A DNA stretch of 64,000 nt, taken from positions 248,001 through 312,000 of the forward strand of contig DATGJP010000008.1 of the NCBI GenBank assembly GCA_035295125.1, read 5' to 3'. The first letter of the stretch is position 1. Every line of letters begins with the position of its first letter. A program made the position numbers and the translations under genes. Positions 1 to 8,562 of the stretch are shown in pieces. This DNA comes from JAICMB01 sp035295125. GTDB lineage: Bacteria; Acidobacteriota; Terriglobia; Bryobacterales; Bryobacteraceae. The notes beneath the pieces were generated by a model. That model was not told the origin of the DNA. It saw nothing but the letters and a program-made list of their open reading frames with translations, and ran no database searches.

Positions 1-1
1 G

Positions 2-229
2 CAACAGATTTCGAGCGACGTGCTCCGAGTTCAGCAGGGATCGCTGTATCCCGCGCTGCACCGCCTGGAGCGCCGCGGCTGGATCAAGGCGGAATGGGGG
101 GCGTCGGAAAACAACCGGCGCGCAAAGTATTACGAGCTTACAAAGGCTGGCCGCCGCCAGCTTGAGCTGGAAAAGGACGCCTGGGGCAAGCTGACGGCTG
201 CCGTTGCGCAGGTGCTTGGGACTGCGTAG
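2..229 (+). CDS. PadR family transcriptional regulator, C-terminal part (cut by window start)
   Basis: The frame is open from base 2, so the true start lies outside the window; the GTG at 20 is an internal codon. The visible 75 residues carry the PadR winged-helix signature: QQGSLYPALHRLE (recognition helix), then RRGWI and the wing region ending in YYELTKAGRRQLE. PadR proteins are dimeric repressors. In Acidobacteria they commonly precede ADOP-type permease genes, and here the permease starts 8 bp downstream, so co-transcription is likely. The effector is unknown. The family call is secure; the target is inferred from context only. Confidence 0.9.
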   Translation, partial: QQISSDVLRVQQGSLYPALHRLERRGWIKAEWGASENNRRAKYYELTKAGRRQLELEKDAWGKLTAAVAQVLGTA

Positions 230-237
230 GACTGACT

Positions 238-2922
238 ATGTTGAGCGATATTGTGTTCCGGATTCGCTCCCTGTTCAGGCGAAATGCGATGGAATCCGAA
301 CTGGACGACGAACTCCGGTTCCATTTCGAGCACCAGGTTGCTAAGGGTGTTGCCGCGGGTCTGACGCGCGAGGAAGCGGAGCGGCGTGCACGGCTGTCAT
401 TCGGCGGACTCGCTCAAGTAAAGGATGAATGCCGCGAAGCCCGAGGCGTGAACTTTGTTGAGACGCTCTTTCAGGATGTGCGTTATAGCTTGCGAACGCT
501 ACGCAAAACACCCGGCTTTACCGCGATCGCGATTCTGACCTTGGCCCTGGGTATTGGCGCGAACACCGCGATCTTCAGTATGGTTGACTGGCTGCTTCTA
601 CGGCCGTTGCCCGTGAAAGACCCTGGTCAACTAACGTACGTGGTGGTGCAACGTACGGACGGCGGTTGGGCGAACGGCTTTTCGTATCCGAACTTTGAAG
701 ATATTCGCAGAGAGACGGGGTCGGTCTTCTCCCACGTGGTGGGCTTACAGCCTTTCCAAATGGACGGTTTGAACGTCGATGGAAGCACGAGCACTATCTG
801 GACCAGCTACGTAACCGGCAATTTCTTTGAGATGCTCGGGATCCAGCCGGCGCTGGGCCGTTTCATTTTACCGTCGGAAGGCCGTGTCGCCGGGGCCGAT
901 CCGGTTCTCGTTCTGAGCTACTCGTTTTGGCAAACGCGGTTCGGTGGGGACCCTGGTGTCGTTGGCCGGAAGGCTGCGATTAACGGGCATCCGGTGACCA
1001 TCATCGGCGTTGCGCCAAAGGGTTTCCGGGGTGTGCTCGCTATTCTCGACACACAAGGATATCTGCCGATGGGAATGTCAATCGCCAATCTGGAAAAGAA
1101 GGATTCTCTTGCGGATCGCGGGACATTGATGGAATTGATGATCATCGCGCGATTGAAGCAGGGCGTCAGCCTGGCGCAAGCGCAGCCGGCGTTGGATGTT
1201 GTGGCGAAGCAGTTGGCACACGAATATCCGAAGGTGGACGAATGGCGGTCGATGCGAGCGTCGGCGTTGGGGGCTGCCCCGCCCAGCGCCAGCCCGGAAA
1301 GTCCCGTTAAGTTCATCGGCGCCGTTTTTCTGGCTCTGGCAGGTATGGTGCTCCTTCTGGCGTGTGTGAACGTCGCGGCGTTGCTTCTGGTGCGGGCCGG
1401 CGTTCGAGGGCGGGAGATGGCGGTGCGTTCCGCGCTGGGCGCTGCGCGAGGGCGGCTGGTGCGGCAGTTGCTTACGGACAGCAGCCTGCTGGCGCTGCTG
1501 GGGTGTGCGGGCGGGATCGTGCTGGGTCTCGCCGGTAGCGGCGCGCTCAATGCTATTCCGCTCGGCTCGACAATTCCGGTAGTGCTGGAATTCGGGTTGA
1601 ACTGGCGCGTTTTTGCCTACGCCATGGGAGCGGCGGCGGCGACCGGGATCATTGTTGGGATCGTTCCCGCGCTGCGAGCCTCGCGCTTGAATCTCGCCGA
1701 TGTGCTCCAGGAGGGCGGTCGCTCCTTTACCGCTGGACGGCAGCGGCTGCGGAGCATTTTGGTGGTCGCGGAGGTGAGCGGATCGCTGACGCTGCTTATT
1801 GTCGCCGGCCTGTTCGTGCGGAGCCTGCAAATGGTGCAGCACGTTGACCTCGGTTTCGATCCCAGCCACATTCTGAATGTCACGGTGGACCCGCACGAAG
1901 CCGGTTACGACACGCAGAGGAGCGCCCGGTTCTTCGATGAGCTTGTGACGCGTGTCCGGCAGATGCCTGGCGTTCAATCGGCAACTGTTGCGGCCACCGT
2001 TCCGATGGGTAATGTGAGTCTCGGCGGCTCATTGACCATTAATGGCTATCAGTCGAGGATTCCCGGCGCAACTCCATCGGCTGGATATAACGCAGTATCG
2101 TCCGGCTACTTCGCTACGATGCGGTTGCCGCTCCTGCGCGGCCGCGACTTCCGCGATTCCGACAACGAATCCGCGCAACATGTCGCCGTTATTAACGAGG
2201 CAATGGCGTCTCAGTACTGGCCTGACCGCGACCCGATTGGCAGCAGCTTCATTCTGCGTGAAGATCCCAGTCATGCGATGCAAATCGTCGGCATCGCGAA
2301 AAACAGCCGTAGCGGCTCAATTGCTGAGTCGTTCGCGCCGTACTTCTATGTTCCTTTTGCTCAAAAGTACACCCAGCCGGCAACGCTCCAGCTTCGTGTT
2401 ATGTCGGGCGACCCTTTGCCGATGGCCAAATCTGTTCTAGGGATGGTTCGCGCCATTGAGCCGGCCATGCCGGTTTATGACGTACAGACGATGAACCAGG
2501 CGCTGGAAAGCCTGAACGGATTACTACTGTATAAGCTCGGTGCGGGATTAGCCGGTGGGCTTGGTTTGCTAGGGCTGGTTCTCGCCATCGTCGGCGTGTA
2601 TGGGGTTGTTTCTTTTTCAGCCAACCAGAGGACTCACGAGATCGGGATTCGCATGGCTCTCGGCGCTCGTCGCCCGGTGATTCTCGGAATGATCTTCCGG
2701 CAGGGACTGGTGATTACAGGCCTGGGCGTCGTCATTGGTCTAGTTTTGGCGGCGGCCCTATCGCAGGGGCTGGCAAGCATGCTGACGGGTGTGACTCCCC
2801 TCGACCCACTGACGTATGTGAGCGCTTCGATGCTGCTCGGACTGGTAGCGTTGGTCGCTTGCTTTATTCCGGCGCGGCGGGCGACTCGCGTCGATCCGCT
2901 GATTTCGCTTCGCTACGAGTAG
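238..2922 (+). CDS. ADOP-type (MacB/FtsX-like) ABC transporter permease
   Basis: An 894-residue inner-membrane protein of the acidobacterial duplicated orphan permease type. Residues about 1-75 form the N-terminal prefix region (many charged residues, ELDDELRFHFEHQ). The first membrane segment is at about 95-118 (LTLALGIGANTAIFS), followed by a MacB-like periplasmic domain and an FtsX membrane unit with the hallmark AVRSALGAARGRLVRQLL. The layout repeats in the second half, ending with IGIRMALGARR near residue 800 and the terminal ARRATRVDPLISLRYE. No ATPase gene is next to it, which is why the family is called orphan. The upstream PadR gene probably controls it. The transported substrate is unknown. 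Confidence 0.93.
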   Translation: MLSDIVFRIRSLFRRNAMESELDDELRFHFEHQVAKGVAAGLTREEAERRARLSFGGLAQVKDECREARGVNFVETLFQDVRYSLRTLRKTPGFTAIAILTLALGIGANTAIFSMVDWLLLRPLPVKDPGQLTYVVVQRTDGGWANGFSYPNFEDIRRETGSVFSHVVGLQPFQMDGLNVDGSTSTIWTSYVTGNFFEMLGIQPALGRFILPSEGRVAGADPVLVLSYSFWQTRFGGDPGVVGRKAAINGHPVTIIGVAPKGFRGVLAILDTQGYLPMGMSIANLEKKDSLADRGTLMELMIIARLKQGVSLAQAQPALDVVAKQLAHEYPKVDEWRSMRASALGAAPPSASPESPVKFIGAVFLALAGMVLLLACVNVAALLLVRAGVRGREMAVRSALGAARGRLVRQLLTDSSLLALLGCAGGIVLGLAGSGALNAIPLGSTIPVVLEFGLNWRVFAYAMGAAAATGIIVGIVPALRASRLNLADVLQEGGRSFTAGRQRLRSILVVAEVSGSLTLLIVAGLFVRSLQMVQHVDLGFDPSHILNVTVDPHEAGYDTQRSARFFDELVTRVRQMPGVQSATVAATVPMGNVSLGGSLTINGYQSRIPGATPSAGYNAVSSGYFATMRLPLLRGRDFRDSDNESAQHVAVINEAMASQYWPDRDPIGSSFILREDPSHAMQIVGIAKNSRSGSIAESFAPYFYVPFAQKYTQPATLQLRVMSGDPLPMAKSVLGMVRAIEPAMPVYDVQTMNQALESLNGLLLYKLGAGLAGGLGLLGLVLAIVGVYGVVSFSANQRTHEIGIRMALGARRPVILGMIFRQGLVITGLGVVIGLVLAAALSQGLASMLTGVTPLDPLTYVSASMLLGLVALVACFIPARRATRVDPLISLRYE

Positions 2923-2929
2923 GGCGGAT

Positions 2930-3505
2930 CTAGCAGTTCGCAGCTTGGACGCCGGCGAGGCCGAGTTCTTCGGCGCGGGCCTTCATGGCCTCGATGCAGA
3001 ACGCAATATGCTCGTCGAGTTCGACGCCGAGTTCCTGGGCGCCGTTCACGATGTCATCGCGGTTGACTGAGCGTGCGAAAGCTTTGTCCTTGAGTTTTTT
3101 GCGAACTGACTTGGCATCCACTTCGGCGATGCTGCGTCCGGGCTTGACGTAGGAGCAGGCCGTCAGGAAACCGGCCAGTTCATCGCAGGCGAATAGCGTT
3201 TTTTCCAGTTGGGAATCGCGCGAGACGCCGCTGTAGTTGGCGTGCGACAGGATGGCCCGGCGAATCTCGGCATCGACGCCGCGCTCGGCGAGAATAGGTT
3301 CGCCCTTCATCGGGTGGTCGGGGGCGTCGGGATGCATTTCGTAGTCGAAATCGTGCAGCACCGCCGTGACGGACCACTTGTTCTCATCTTCTCCGAGTTT
3401 ACGGGCATACGCGGTCACGCAAGCTTCGACGGCGAGCGCGTGCCGCCGCAGGCTGTCGGATTTAGTGAACTCGCAAAGGATGTCCCAGGCTTGATCGCGG
3501 GTCAT
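2930..3505 (-). CDS. HD-domain protein (predicted metal-dependent phosphohydrolase)
   Basis: A 191-residue soluble protein. The ATG at 3505 (MTRDQAWDILCEF) is chosen because an upstream in-frame extension would run through the tRNA gene. The HD-domain pattern is visible: a histidine in RRHALAVEACV, the HD pair in VLHDFDYEMHPD, then HPMKGEPIL and a later ILSHANYSG. This matches small YedJ/HDIG-type predicted hydrolases acting on nucleotides or phosphoesters. The substrate cannot be read from sequence. It converges on the ADOP gene with 7 bp between stop codons, so it is not part of that operon. Confidence 0.85.
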   Translation of the reverse strand: MTRDQAWDILCEFTKSDSLRRHALAVEACVTAYARKLGEDENKWSVTAVLHDFDYEMHPDAPDHPMKGEPILAERGVDAEIRRAILSHANYSGVSRDSQLEKTLFACDELAGFLTACSYVKPGRSIAEVDAKSVRKKLKDKAFARSVNRDDIVNGAQELGVELDEHIAFCIEAMKARAEELGLAGVQAANC

Positions 3506-3572
3506 TGTTCGATTGTAAAACGGGGTTCGATGGCAGGAGGGCGTGTTACAGTAAGAGGAGTTCACACCGGGC

Positions 3573-3648
3573 GGGCCTGTGGCGCAGTTGGGAGCGCGCT
3601 TCCATGGCATGGAAGAGGTCGTGAGTTCGAATCTCACCAGGTCCACCA
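3573..3648 (+). tRNA. tRNA-Ala (anticodon GGC)
   Basis: A full cloverleaf can be folded. The acceptor stem GGGCCTG pairs with CAGGTCC (one G-U). The D arm has GCGC/GCGC around AGTTGGGA. The anticodon stem CTTCC/GGAAG holds loop ATGGCAT, giving anticodon GGC. The T arm is GTGAG-TTCGAAT-CTCAC. The discriminator is A and CCA is encoded at 3646-3648. Length is 76 nt. It reads GCC alanine codons. It is transcribed divergently from the HD gene. Confidence 0.95.
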
Positions 3649-3995
3649 ACCTAAACCCGACAAAACATAGACACACGAAAATGGTTTGCTTGCTTGGACC
3701 TCGTGGAAGAGGTCACGCGGAGTCCATTTGGAGTCCAAACTCGCCAAAATTTGGACTCCAGCCAGCGGCTTTAATATCATGGTCGGCTAGAAGGGGTAAC
3801 TCTAGTTGAAATAGAAAGCTGAAGAGGCAAGCCTTGTTCGAAATGCTATGCGCTACAACTCGCTATCTATACCGCACCTATCCCCGCGCCTGACAACGCA
3901 GCAGGGGACGCGCTCGACAGCATTATCATTTCGCAGGTCCAGTCGGGGTCATACCAGGCCCAGATCGGCTGGGCATTCTGAGTTGCATTTCAACC
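3649..3995. other. Gene-free stretch after tRNA-Ala with two hairpins
   Basis: No credible coding frame. Two inverted repeats are present: GACCTC/GAGGTC at 3697-3714 (6-nt loop) and an 11-bp perfect stem at 3729-3760. A 10-base sequence of the tRNA (GGAAGAGGTC, 3611-3620) recurs at 3705-3714. No integrase gene is nearby and neither hairpin is followed by a T-run. The function is unknown; a tRNA processing or termination region or an old integration scar are both possible. Confidence 0.5.
3729..3760. repeat. 11-bp perfect inverted repeat (TGGAGTCCAAA / TTTGGACTCCA)
   Basis: Arms 3729-3739 and 3750-3760 are exact reverse complements with a 10-nt loop. The core GGAGTCCA also occurs directly at 3719-3726. 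No T-tract follows, so an intrinsic terminator is not well supported. Confidence 0.75.
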
Positions 3996-6455
3996 TCATT
4001 CAGACCTCAACGCGATCACGGGATCTAATGCCAGCGCCTTCCGTAACGGGACCCAACACGCCATCAAGGTCAGAACGAATAGTAGAGTCGAGACGGCTGC
4101 GATCATCCACGCGAAATCGGAAGTCTGCGACGCCTGGTCCGCTAGCAAACGCCGGGCAGGTACGACGAGGAATGCTCCCATCGCTGTCCCGATTGCTGTG
4201 ACTCGCAAGCCGTGACCGACGACCGTTCGCGTGATCCGACCCGAGCTCGCGCCGAGCGCGATTCGAACGCCAAGCTCCTGTGTTCGGCGCTCCACTGCGC
4301 GTGAAACCACCGCGTACAAGCCGCCCGAGGCGATCAAGGCTGCCAGGATCGCGAAAAAGCCGACCAGCAGAGCGGAAAGCCGCTCTCTCCACAGCGAGTT
4401 TTCGACTACCGAGGTCATGCTAGTCGTTTCCACGATGCCGATCTCGGGATCCACATCATGAATCACCTTTTGGAGCGCATTTCCGATCGAATCGGCATCT
4501 CCGCGGGCGCGAGCGACGACCCAGGTATCCACGCTCGGTGACTGGTCCATGGCCGCAAAGACTTCCGGCATCGCCGGCTGATCCATTCGGTCCAGATGTG
4601 CGTCGCCGATGACGCCGACGATCGCCAGTCGATGCGCAAAGCTGGTGCGGTCAATCGCGATGCGCCGTCCGATTGGGTCTTCATTGGGGAAAAGTGCGCG
4701 GACCAAGGCTTGGTTCACCACGGCGACCGGGGGAGCGTCGGCGCGGTCGCGCTGGTCGAGGAGGCGGCCGCGCAGGAGAGGCATGCCGACGACCGCGAAA
4801 TATCCCGGCGAAACACTCTGCAAATTGACCTGACCATGGATCGGAATTCCGAAGCGCTTACTGACCGCTGGCGAGCCGTTACGATCCATCACGGGGGCGC
4901 GCCCTTCCACACCAACTCCGTCAGGATTCCAGAATTGGCGCAGCGGAAGCTTCAGCGTGAGCCCCGCCTCCTCGACTCCAGGGATGGAGCGGGCCAACTG
5001 ATCTAGCTGCGCGTACAGCTTCTGTCGGGGTAGGTTCTTGGATGCAATGTCATACGCTCCGTAGCGATAGCTGGGAATCGAGAGCCGGACTGCGACCGCA
5101 CGGTGGGGACGAAATCCGGGATCTGTGTAAATCAGTTTCAGGAAGGTGCGCGCCAACAGCCCGCCGGCCACCAGTAGTACGAGCGAGAGCGCGATTTCGG
5201 CGACGATCAGAAAATCGGTGAGGCGGCGTTCACCTCGCTCAAGCGATGTGCCTCGTCCGGCGCGAAGCGCGAGCGAAAGATCGTCGCTGCCGGCGCGGAT
5301 CGCCGGCAAAACTCCAAACAGAAATCCGGAGAGCACCGAGATCAGCAAAGTGAACGCCAGCACACCCGCATCGATCCTTACGTGATCCAGACGCGGAAGG
5401 TTTCCGCTCGGCAGCAGCGCGAGCGCAGGCCGCGTGAGCGCCGGACTCAGCGCCGCACCCAACACGCCTCCAATCACGGCGATCAGCAAGCTTTCAGACA
5501 ATACTAGCCGGAGAATCGCGGCACGGGAGGCTCCCAGAGCGGAACGAACCGCGAATTCGCGCTGCCGTTCCAGAGCGCGTGCGAGCAACAGATTCGCCAC
5601 GTTCGCGCAGGCGATCAACAGCACCAACACCACCGCGACGAGCAGAAGCGCAAATAGGCGCTCGTGGCCCCCAAACAGGTATTGATCCATCGGAGCGAGG
5701 ACGGCCCTCAGTCCGTAATAAGGATGCTCGGCCCGCATGTGAGCCGTCACGCTTTCCATTTCCGCCCTCGCCTGCGCGAGGGCAACGCCATCCTTCAATC
5801 GTGCATATACGGCGTGTCCCCAGACTGAGAAGCTGTACTTCGTGGCCGGGTCCCAGCGTAAGGGCGTCCAGAATTGGGGATCATTTCCGGAAATGGTAGG
5901 CATAAATCCCGGCGGCATGATCCCGATCACCCGATGGGAAGCACCGTCCAGGACGATTTCGCGCCCGACCATAGCAGGATCGGCGTTATACCGGTTCCGC
6001 CACAGACGGTCCGCGAGAATGACGACGGATCCGCCGACGTCATAATCGCTAGCCGTAAAGTAGCGTCCCAGACGGGCCGAGACGCCCAGCGTTTCGAAAA
6101 AACCGTCCGTGACGCGGAATCCGTCGATGACCGACGCTCGCTCGCCGTCCATGATGGTCGCACGCATGTTCTGCGTCGCCGCCATGCTTTGGAAACTCCG
6201 GGACTGGGCCTGCCAGCCTTGAAACGTACCTGGCCGGACGCTAATCATGGGGACGCCGGGTTGGAAACGGCCGCTCTCCGACTCGAAGATCATCGTCAAG
6301 CGCTCTGGATGTGGGAACGGAAGTGGCGCGAAGACCACAGCCTTGGCCACGCTGTAGATCGCGGTATTAGCTCCGATGGCCAGAGCCAACATGATTACGA
6401 TCAGGATTGAAGATCCGGGACGACGTAGAAGAGAACGAATCAAAGACGGCAGCAT
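3996..6455 (-). CDS. ADOP-type (MacB/FtsX-like) ABC transporter permease, no prefix domain
   Basis: An 819-residue inner-membrane permease. It starts directly with the first membrane segment (SSILIVIMLALAIGANTAIYS) and lacks the roughly 75-residue prefix of the permease at 238-2922. A MacB-like periplasmic domain follows (DGFFETLGVSARLGRYF), then an FtsX unit with FAVRSALGASRAAILRLVL. A second copy of the layout ends in LGVRIALGASSGR and LDPVIALRSE. No PadR gene or ATPase lies beside it. The two ADOPs in this window are diverged, not a recent tandem copy. The substrate is unknown. Confidence 0.92.
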   Translation of the reverse strand: MLPSLIRSLLRRPGSSILIVIMLALAIGANTAIYSVAKAVVFAPLPFPHPERLTMIFESESGRFQPGVPMISVRPGTFQGWQAQSRSFQSMAATQNMRATIMDGERASVIDGFRVTDGFFETLGVSARLGRYFTASDYDVGGSVVILADRLWRNRYNADPAMVGREIVLDGASHRVIGIMPPGFMPTISGNDPQFWTPLRWDPATKYSFSVWGHAVYARLKDGVALAQARAEMESVTAHMRAEHPYYGLRAVLAPMDQYLFGGHERLFALLLVAVVLVLLIACANVANLLLARALERQREFAVRSALGASRAAILRLVLSESLLIAVIGGVLGAALSPALTRPALALLPSGNLPRLDHVRIDAGVLAFTLLISVLSGFLFGVLPAIRAGSDDLSLALRAGRGTSLERGERRLTDFLIVAEIALSLVLLVAGGLLARTFLKLIYTDPGFRPHRAVAVRLSIPSYRYGAYDIASKNLPRQKLYAQLDQLARSIPGVEEAGLTLKLPLRQFWNPDGVGVEGRAPVMDRNGSPAVSKRFGIPIHGQVNLQSVSPGYFAVVGMPLLRGRLLDQRDRADAPPVAVVNQALVRALFPNEDPIGRRIAIDRTSFAHRLAIVGVIGDAHLDRMDQPAMPEVFAAMDQSPSVDTWVVARARGDADSIGNALQKVIHDVDPEIGIVETTSMTSVVENSLWRERLSALLVGFFAILAALIASGGLYAVVSRAVERRTQELGVRIALGASSGRITRTVVGHGLRVTAIGTAMGAFLVVPARRLLADQASQTSDFAWMIAAVSTLLFVLTLMACWVPLRKALALDPVIALRSE

Positions 6456-6604
6456 GCTCCTCCAGTTGTACTTAAGACGGCGGCCTCGCTAAAGTGTCAC
6501 ATCTCTCATTCGGACCGTCGCGCCACCAACAACGTAAGCGTCTCATGAACGAGACGCTTACCCAACAACTTCAGCCAACCGCCCCACCCCACACCTGTAA
6601 TCGG

Positions 6605-6970
6605 AGTCCACGTGTCGAGAAAAGCGACAAGCGCAAGCCGATCGGCCGTACTGTTCGGGAACTCGATCGCATTTTTCACCAGCTTCCAGACGCGTCCTTC
6701 TGCTTTGATATCGGGCATGCCCGACAGATGGACAGCACCATGACCGAAGCGTATTTCTTCCTAAGACGCTTCAGTGGCTGCCTTCAACAGGTGCACCTCA
6801 GCGAGGTCAATACCCGCAGCAAGCACGATCACCTGTCCTACGCCTCTATCCTTGCCTTTCGAGAGGTTGCATCTCTCATTCCAGAGTATGTCCCTAGCAT
6901 CCTCGAAACTCCCGTTCCTGAAGACCAGATTGAGTTTGAGATGTCACAGGCCTTGAAGCCCTGCCGGTAG
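6605..6970 (+). pseudogene. Remnant of a xylose-isomerase-like TIM-barrel gene (C-terminal part)
   Basis: The frame contains a well-formed C-terminal third of a sugar phosphate isomerase/epimerase-type barrel: RTVRELDRIFHQLPDASF, then CFDIGHARQMD (metal-site region), QVHLSEVN and SILETPVPEDQIE. Upstream in the same frame the sequence (MSHLSFGPSRHQQRKR) does not resemble the family, and about half of a normal 250-300 residue barrel is missing. The fragment is best read as a gene that lost its 5' end. It sits at the left edge of a stretch with other broken genes. An alternative is a short expressed protein, which seems unlikely for a barrel fragment. Confidence 0.6.
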
Positions 6971-7242
6971 CGTCGTCCGAATTGGCGGCCCGCTGATCGG
7001 GGGGGCCGTGAAAATGCCAGGCCGTCTTTGGGGAAGTTCTTAAGCCGTCCGATTTGCCCGCTTACCGCGCCTCTCCGTGGGTGAAGCTCATGTCGAGTGT
7101 GGAATGGTCGGCGCGACCGCGAACGAATCGAACGCTTCAGGATTGACTTCGAGTTATTCCCAGAATGGAGTCCAAAGCATGCGAGAGGTCATCAGATCGC
7201 GTACCTTCAGTTAAAGTGCAGCGCGGGCCGTCAGGACAAGGG
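6971..7242. other. Gene-free stretch inside a decayed region
   Basis: I found no recognisable gene. A short open frame on the plus strand (about 7110-7247) gives an arginine-rich sequence with no family I recognise. The region lies between two broken genes and is probably remnant DNA. Confidence 0.4.
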
Positions 7243-7248
7243 TAAGTA

Positions 7249-7304
7249 GCCGCGGACAACCGGTTTCCCTGTCAGAATCTTCGGATCAATGATGATTCGA
7301 TCGT
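7249..7304 (-). pseudogene. N-terminal segment of a DUF433 antitoxin-like gene, in inverted orientation
   Basis: Read on the minus strand this segment encodes DRIIIDPKILTGKPVVRG, the characteristic start of DUF433 proteins (usual form: DP-x2-x-GKPV-x-RGTR). The frame stops soon after, at YLPLS-stop. The continuation of the domain, TRISVEFVVDLLAAGW, is on the opposite strand starting at 7305. The two pieces meet at the Gly-Thr-Arg junction, so this segment looks inverted relative to the rest of the gene. Confidence 0.65.
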
Positions 7305-7472
7305 ACTCGCATTTCGGTCGAGTTCGTAGTCGATCTGCTAGCCGCCGGCTGGAGCCACGCCCAGATTCTTGCAAGCTACCCACACCTTTCCGAAGAGGAC
7401 ATCAGGGCCTGCCTCGCTTACGCCGGCGAGCTCCTTCGCGAAGAGAAGGTCTATCCGCTCAAGACCGCATGA
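7305..7472 (+). pseudogene. DUF433 antitoxin-like gene, C-terminal part
   Basis: The plus-strand frame reads TRISVEFVVDLLAAGWSHAQ and continues through YPHLSEEDIRACLAYAGELL to the stop at 7470-7472. This is the helix-turn-helix part of DUF433, usually found as the antitoxin partner of DUF5615 PIN-like toxins. No start codon precedes it in the right place because the N-terminal piece lies inverted just upstream. The stop overlaps the next start as ATGA, typical of the intact gene pair. It is presumably not expressed as a functional protein. Confidence 0.7.
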
Positions 7473-7585
7473 CTTTCATGGCCGATGAGAATTTCCCGCG
7501 GCGGGTGGGGATTCCGAGAATGCCGTGCACGATCTTCCCCAACCACTCGAATTATGGTCTGCTGATGCCCAGGTCTACTTTCTGA
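7469..7585 (+). pseudogene. Remnant of a DUF5615 (PIN-like) toxin gene
   Basis: An ATG at 7469 overlaps the DUF433 stop (ATGA). It opens with MTFMADENFPRR, the N-terminal beta strand and first acidic residues of DUF5615 PIN-like proteins (usual form M-K-F-L-ADENF-P). After about 12 residues the match is lost and the frame ends at 7585, whereas full proteins have about 110-120 residues. The toxin is therefore truncated, consistent with decay of the whole pair. Confidence 0.6.
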
Positions 7586-8106
7586 CGCTGCTTCCGGTGT
7601 CTACACCGAACCATCCGGCCGAAACCGATCGTGGCGCAGAATCCGAAGAAGGCAATACAGCCTACCGCTATCTTCATGTCACCAGGATCGGCAATAAGAA
7701 GCACACACGAACCTATGAGCAATAGGCCGCAGAAATAGGCGTAAAAAGCAAACAGCGTATCCAGGGGGTGCTTGAAATCAAGGTCCTCAAGAGCCGGTTC
7801 CATCCGGTGGAGTAGGGCCGGAAGTTCTTCGTCGGGCACCTGCTGGTTGCGCGACAGTTCGTCAAGGGATTTCGGGAGAATGTGATAACGCCCGTTAGGT
7901 TGGGCTTGGATGCCGAGCATCTTGGCCTTTATTCGGTCGAGTCTCGGGTTTTGCGCCGCGTCTGCAAGCTTCGGGTCAACGCCTATTGCCGCCGCGACCC
8001 CGTACCGGTTCAGACTCCACTCACAGACCTGCCCGTTTTCCCAGGGATTGGGCGCGCGGAAAGTGCGGATGCCGGTCTTTTTAAACGACGAGTAGTTTAT
8101 GTACAT
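7552..8106 (-). CDS. Hypothetical protein with two C-terminal membrane segments
   Basis: A 184-residue product of no family I recognise. The start at 8106 is supported by a GGAGGG sequence about 6 nt upstream. The first about 120 residues are soluble and hydrophilic (SLDELSRNQQVPDEELPAL). Two hydrophobic stretches follow (TLFAFYAYFCGLLLIGSCVL and MKIAVGCIAFFGFCATIGF), then a basic tail RCRHRKQRQK. The 3' end overlaps the truncated toxin frame on the other strand by 34 bp. It may be a membrane-anchored accessory protein. Confidence 0.55.
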   Translation of the reverse strand: MYINYSSFKKTGIRTFRAPNPWENGQVCEWSLNRYGVAAAIGVDPKLADAAQNPRLDRIKAKMLGIQAQPNGRYHILPKSLDELSRNQQVPDEELPALLHRMEPALEDLDFKHPLDTLFAFYAYFCGLLLIGSCVLLIADPGDMKIAVGCIAFFGFCATIGFGRMVRCRHRKQRQKVDLGISRP

Positions 8107-8208
8107 CCATTCCCTCCAACTCTCAAAAACCGCAAAGGGCCGGTCCGGAGTGCCAAGAAGGCACGGCGGGAACCGTTTCGCGCCGCACTGCGTTTCGCGC
8201 GTCTCTCT

Positions 8209-8562
8209 TTAGAAAAAGGACTCCGCCAAAATCACGGCCCCCATAAGAAGGCACAAAATTCCCCAGTACTCCACTTTCAAAAAGAAACAGTGATGATAAG
8301 CCCGTTCGATTTTCAAGCGGCCGGTGATGTGGTCGATGACCATTCGCCCGGTGCTGCGGTTAACCCGTTTGCCCAGAAGGTAACAGAGTACACTTGCGAT
8401 GAAAAGACCAATGCATACGGCAGGTGCAAACTCGATAGTCTTACCGGATGATTCAGGCTGTTGACCCATGCCGATCCATGCCCAGACCGCGGCGGGTCCC
8501 AAGCACAGGACGCAGACGAGAATGATCGGGAAGACCCAGACGCCCTTGCCGCTCCAGATCAT
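8209..8562 (-). CDS. Small conserved-type membrane protein, unknown function
   Basis: A 117-residue protein beginning MIWSGKGVWVFPIILV, with three hydrophobic stretches (residues about 8-30, 45-65 and 95-115). The opening MIWxGxG and the closing pattern, an H-x-FFF-like stretch then YWGILCLLMGAVIL, resemble a widespread family of small uncharacterised inner-membrane proteins; this is my recollection of the pattern, not a search. A GAGG motif lies about 10 nt before the ATG. It runs in the same direction as the gene at 7552-8106, with 102 bp between them. Confidence 0.6.
   Translation of the reverse strand: MIWSGKGVWVFPIILVCVLCLGPAAVWAWIGMGQQPESSGKTIEFAPAVCIGLFIASVLCYLLGKRVNRSTGRMVIDHITGRLKIERAYHHCFFLKVEYWGILCLLMGAVILAESFF

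Noticed and set aside
1078..1977. 299-residue minus-strand open frame inside the first ADOP gene
   Set aside because: Shadow frame; Gln/Arg/His-rich composition without motifs.
7289..7585. 98-residue plus-strand open frame in one reading
   Set aside because: It crosses the DUF433 remnant out of frame; only its last part, from 7469, matches a family (DUF5615 start).
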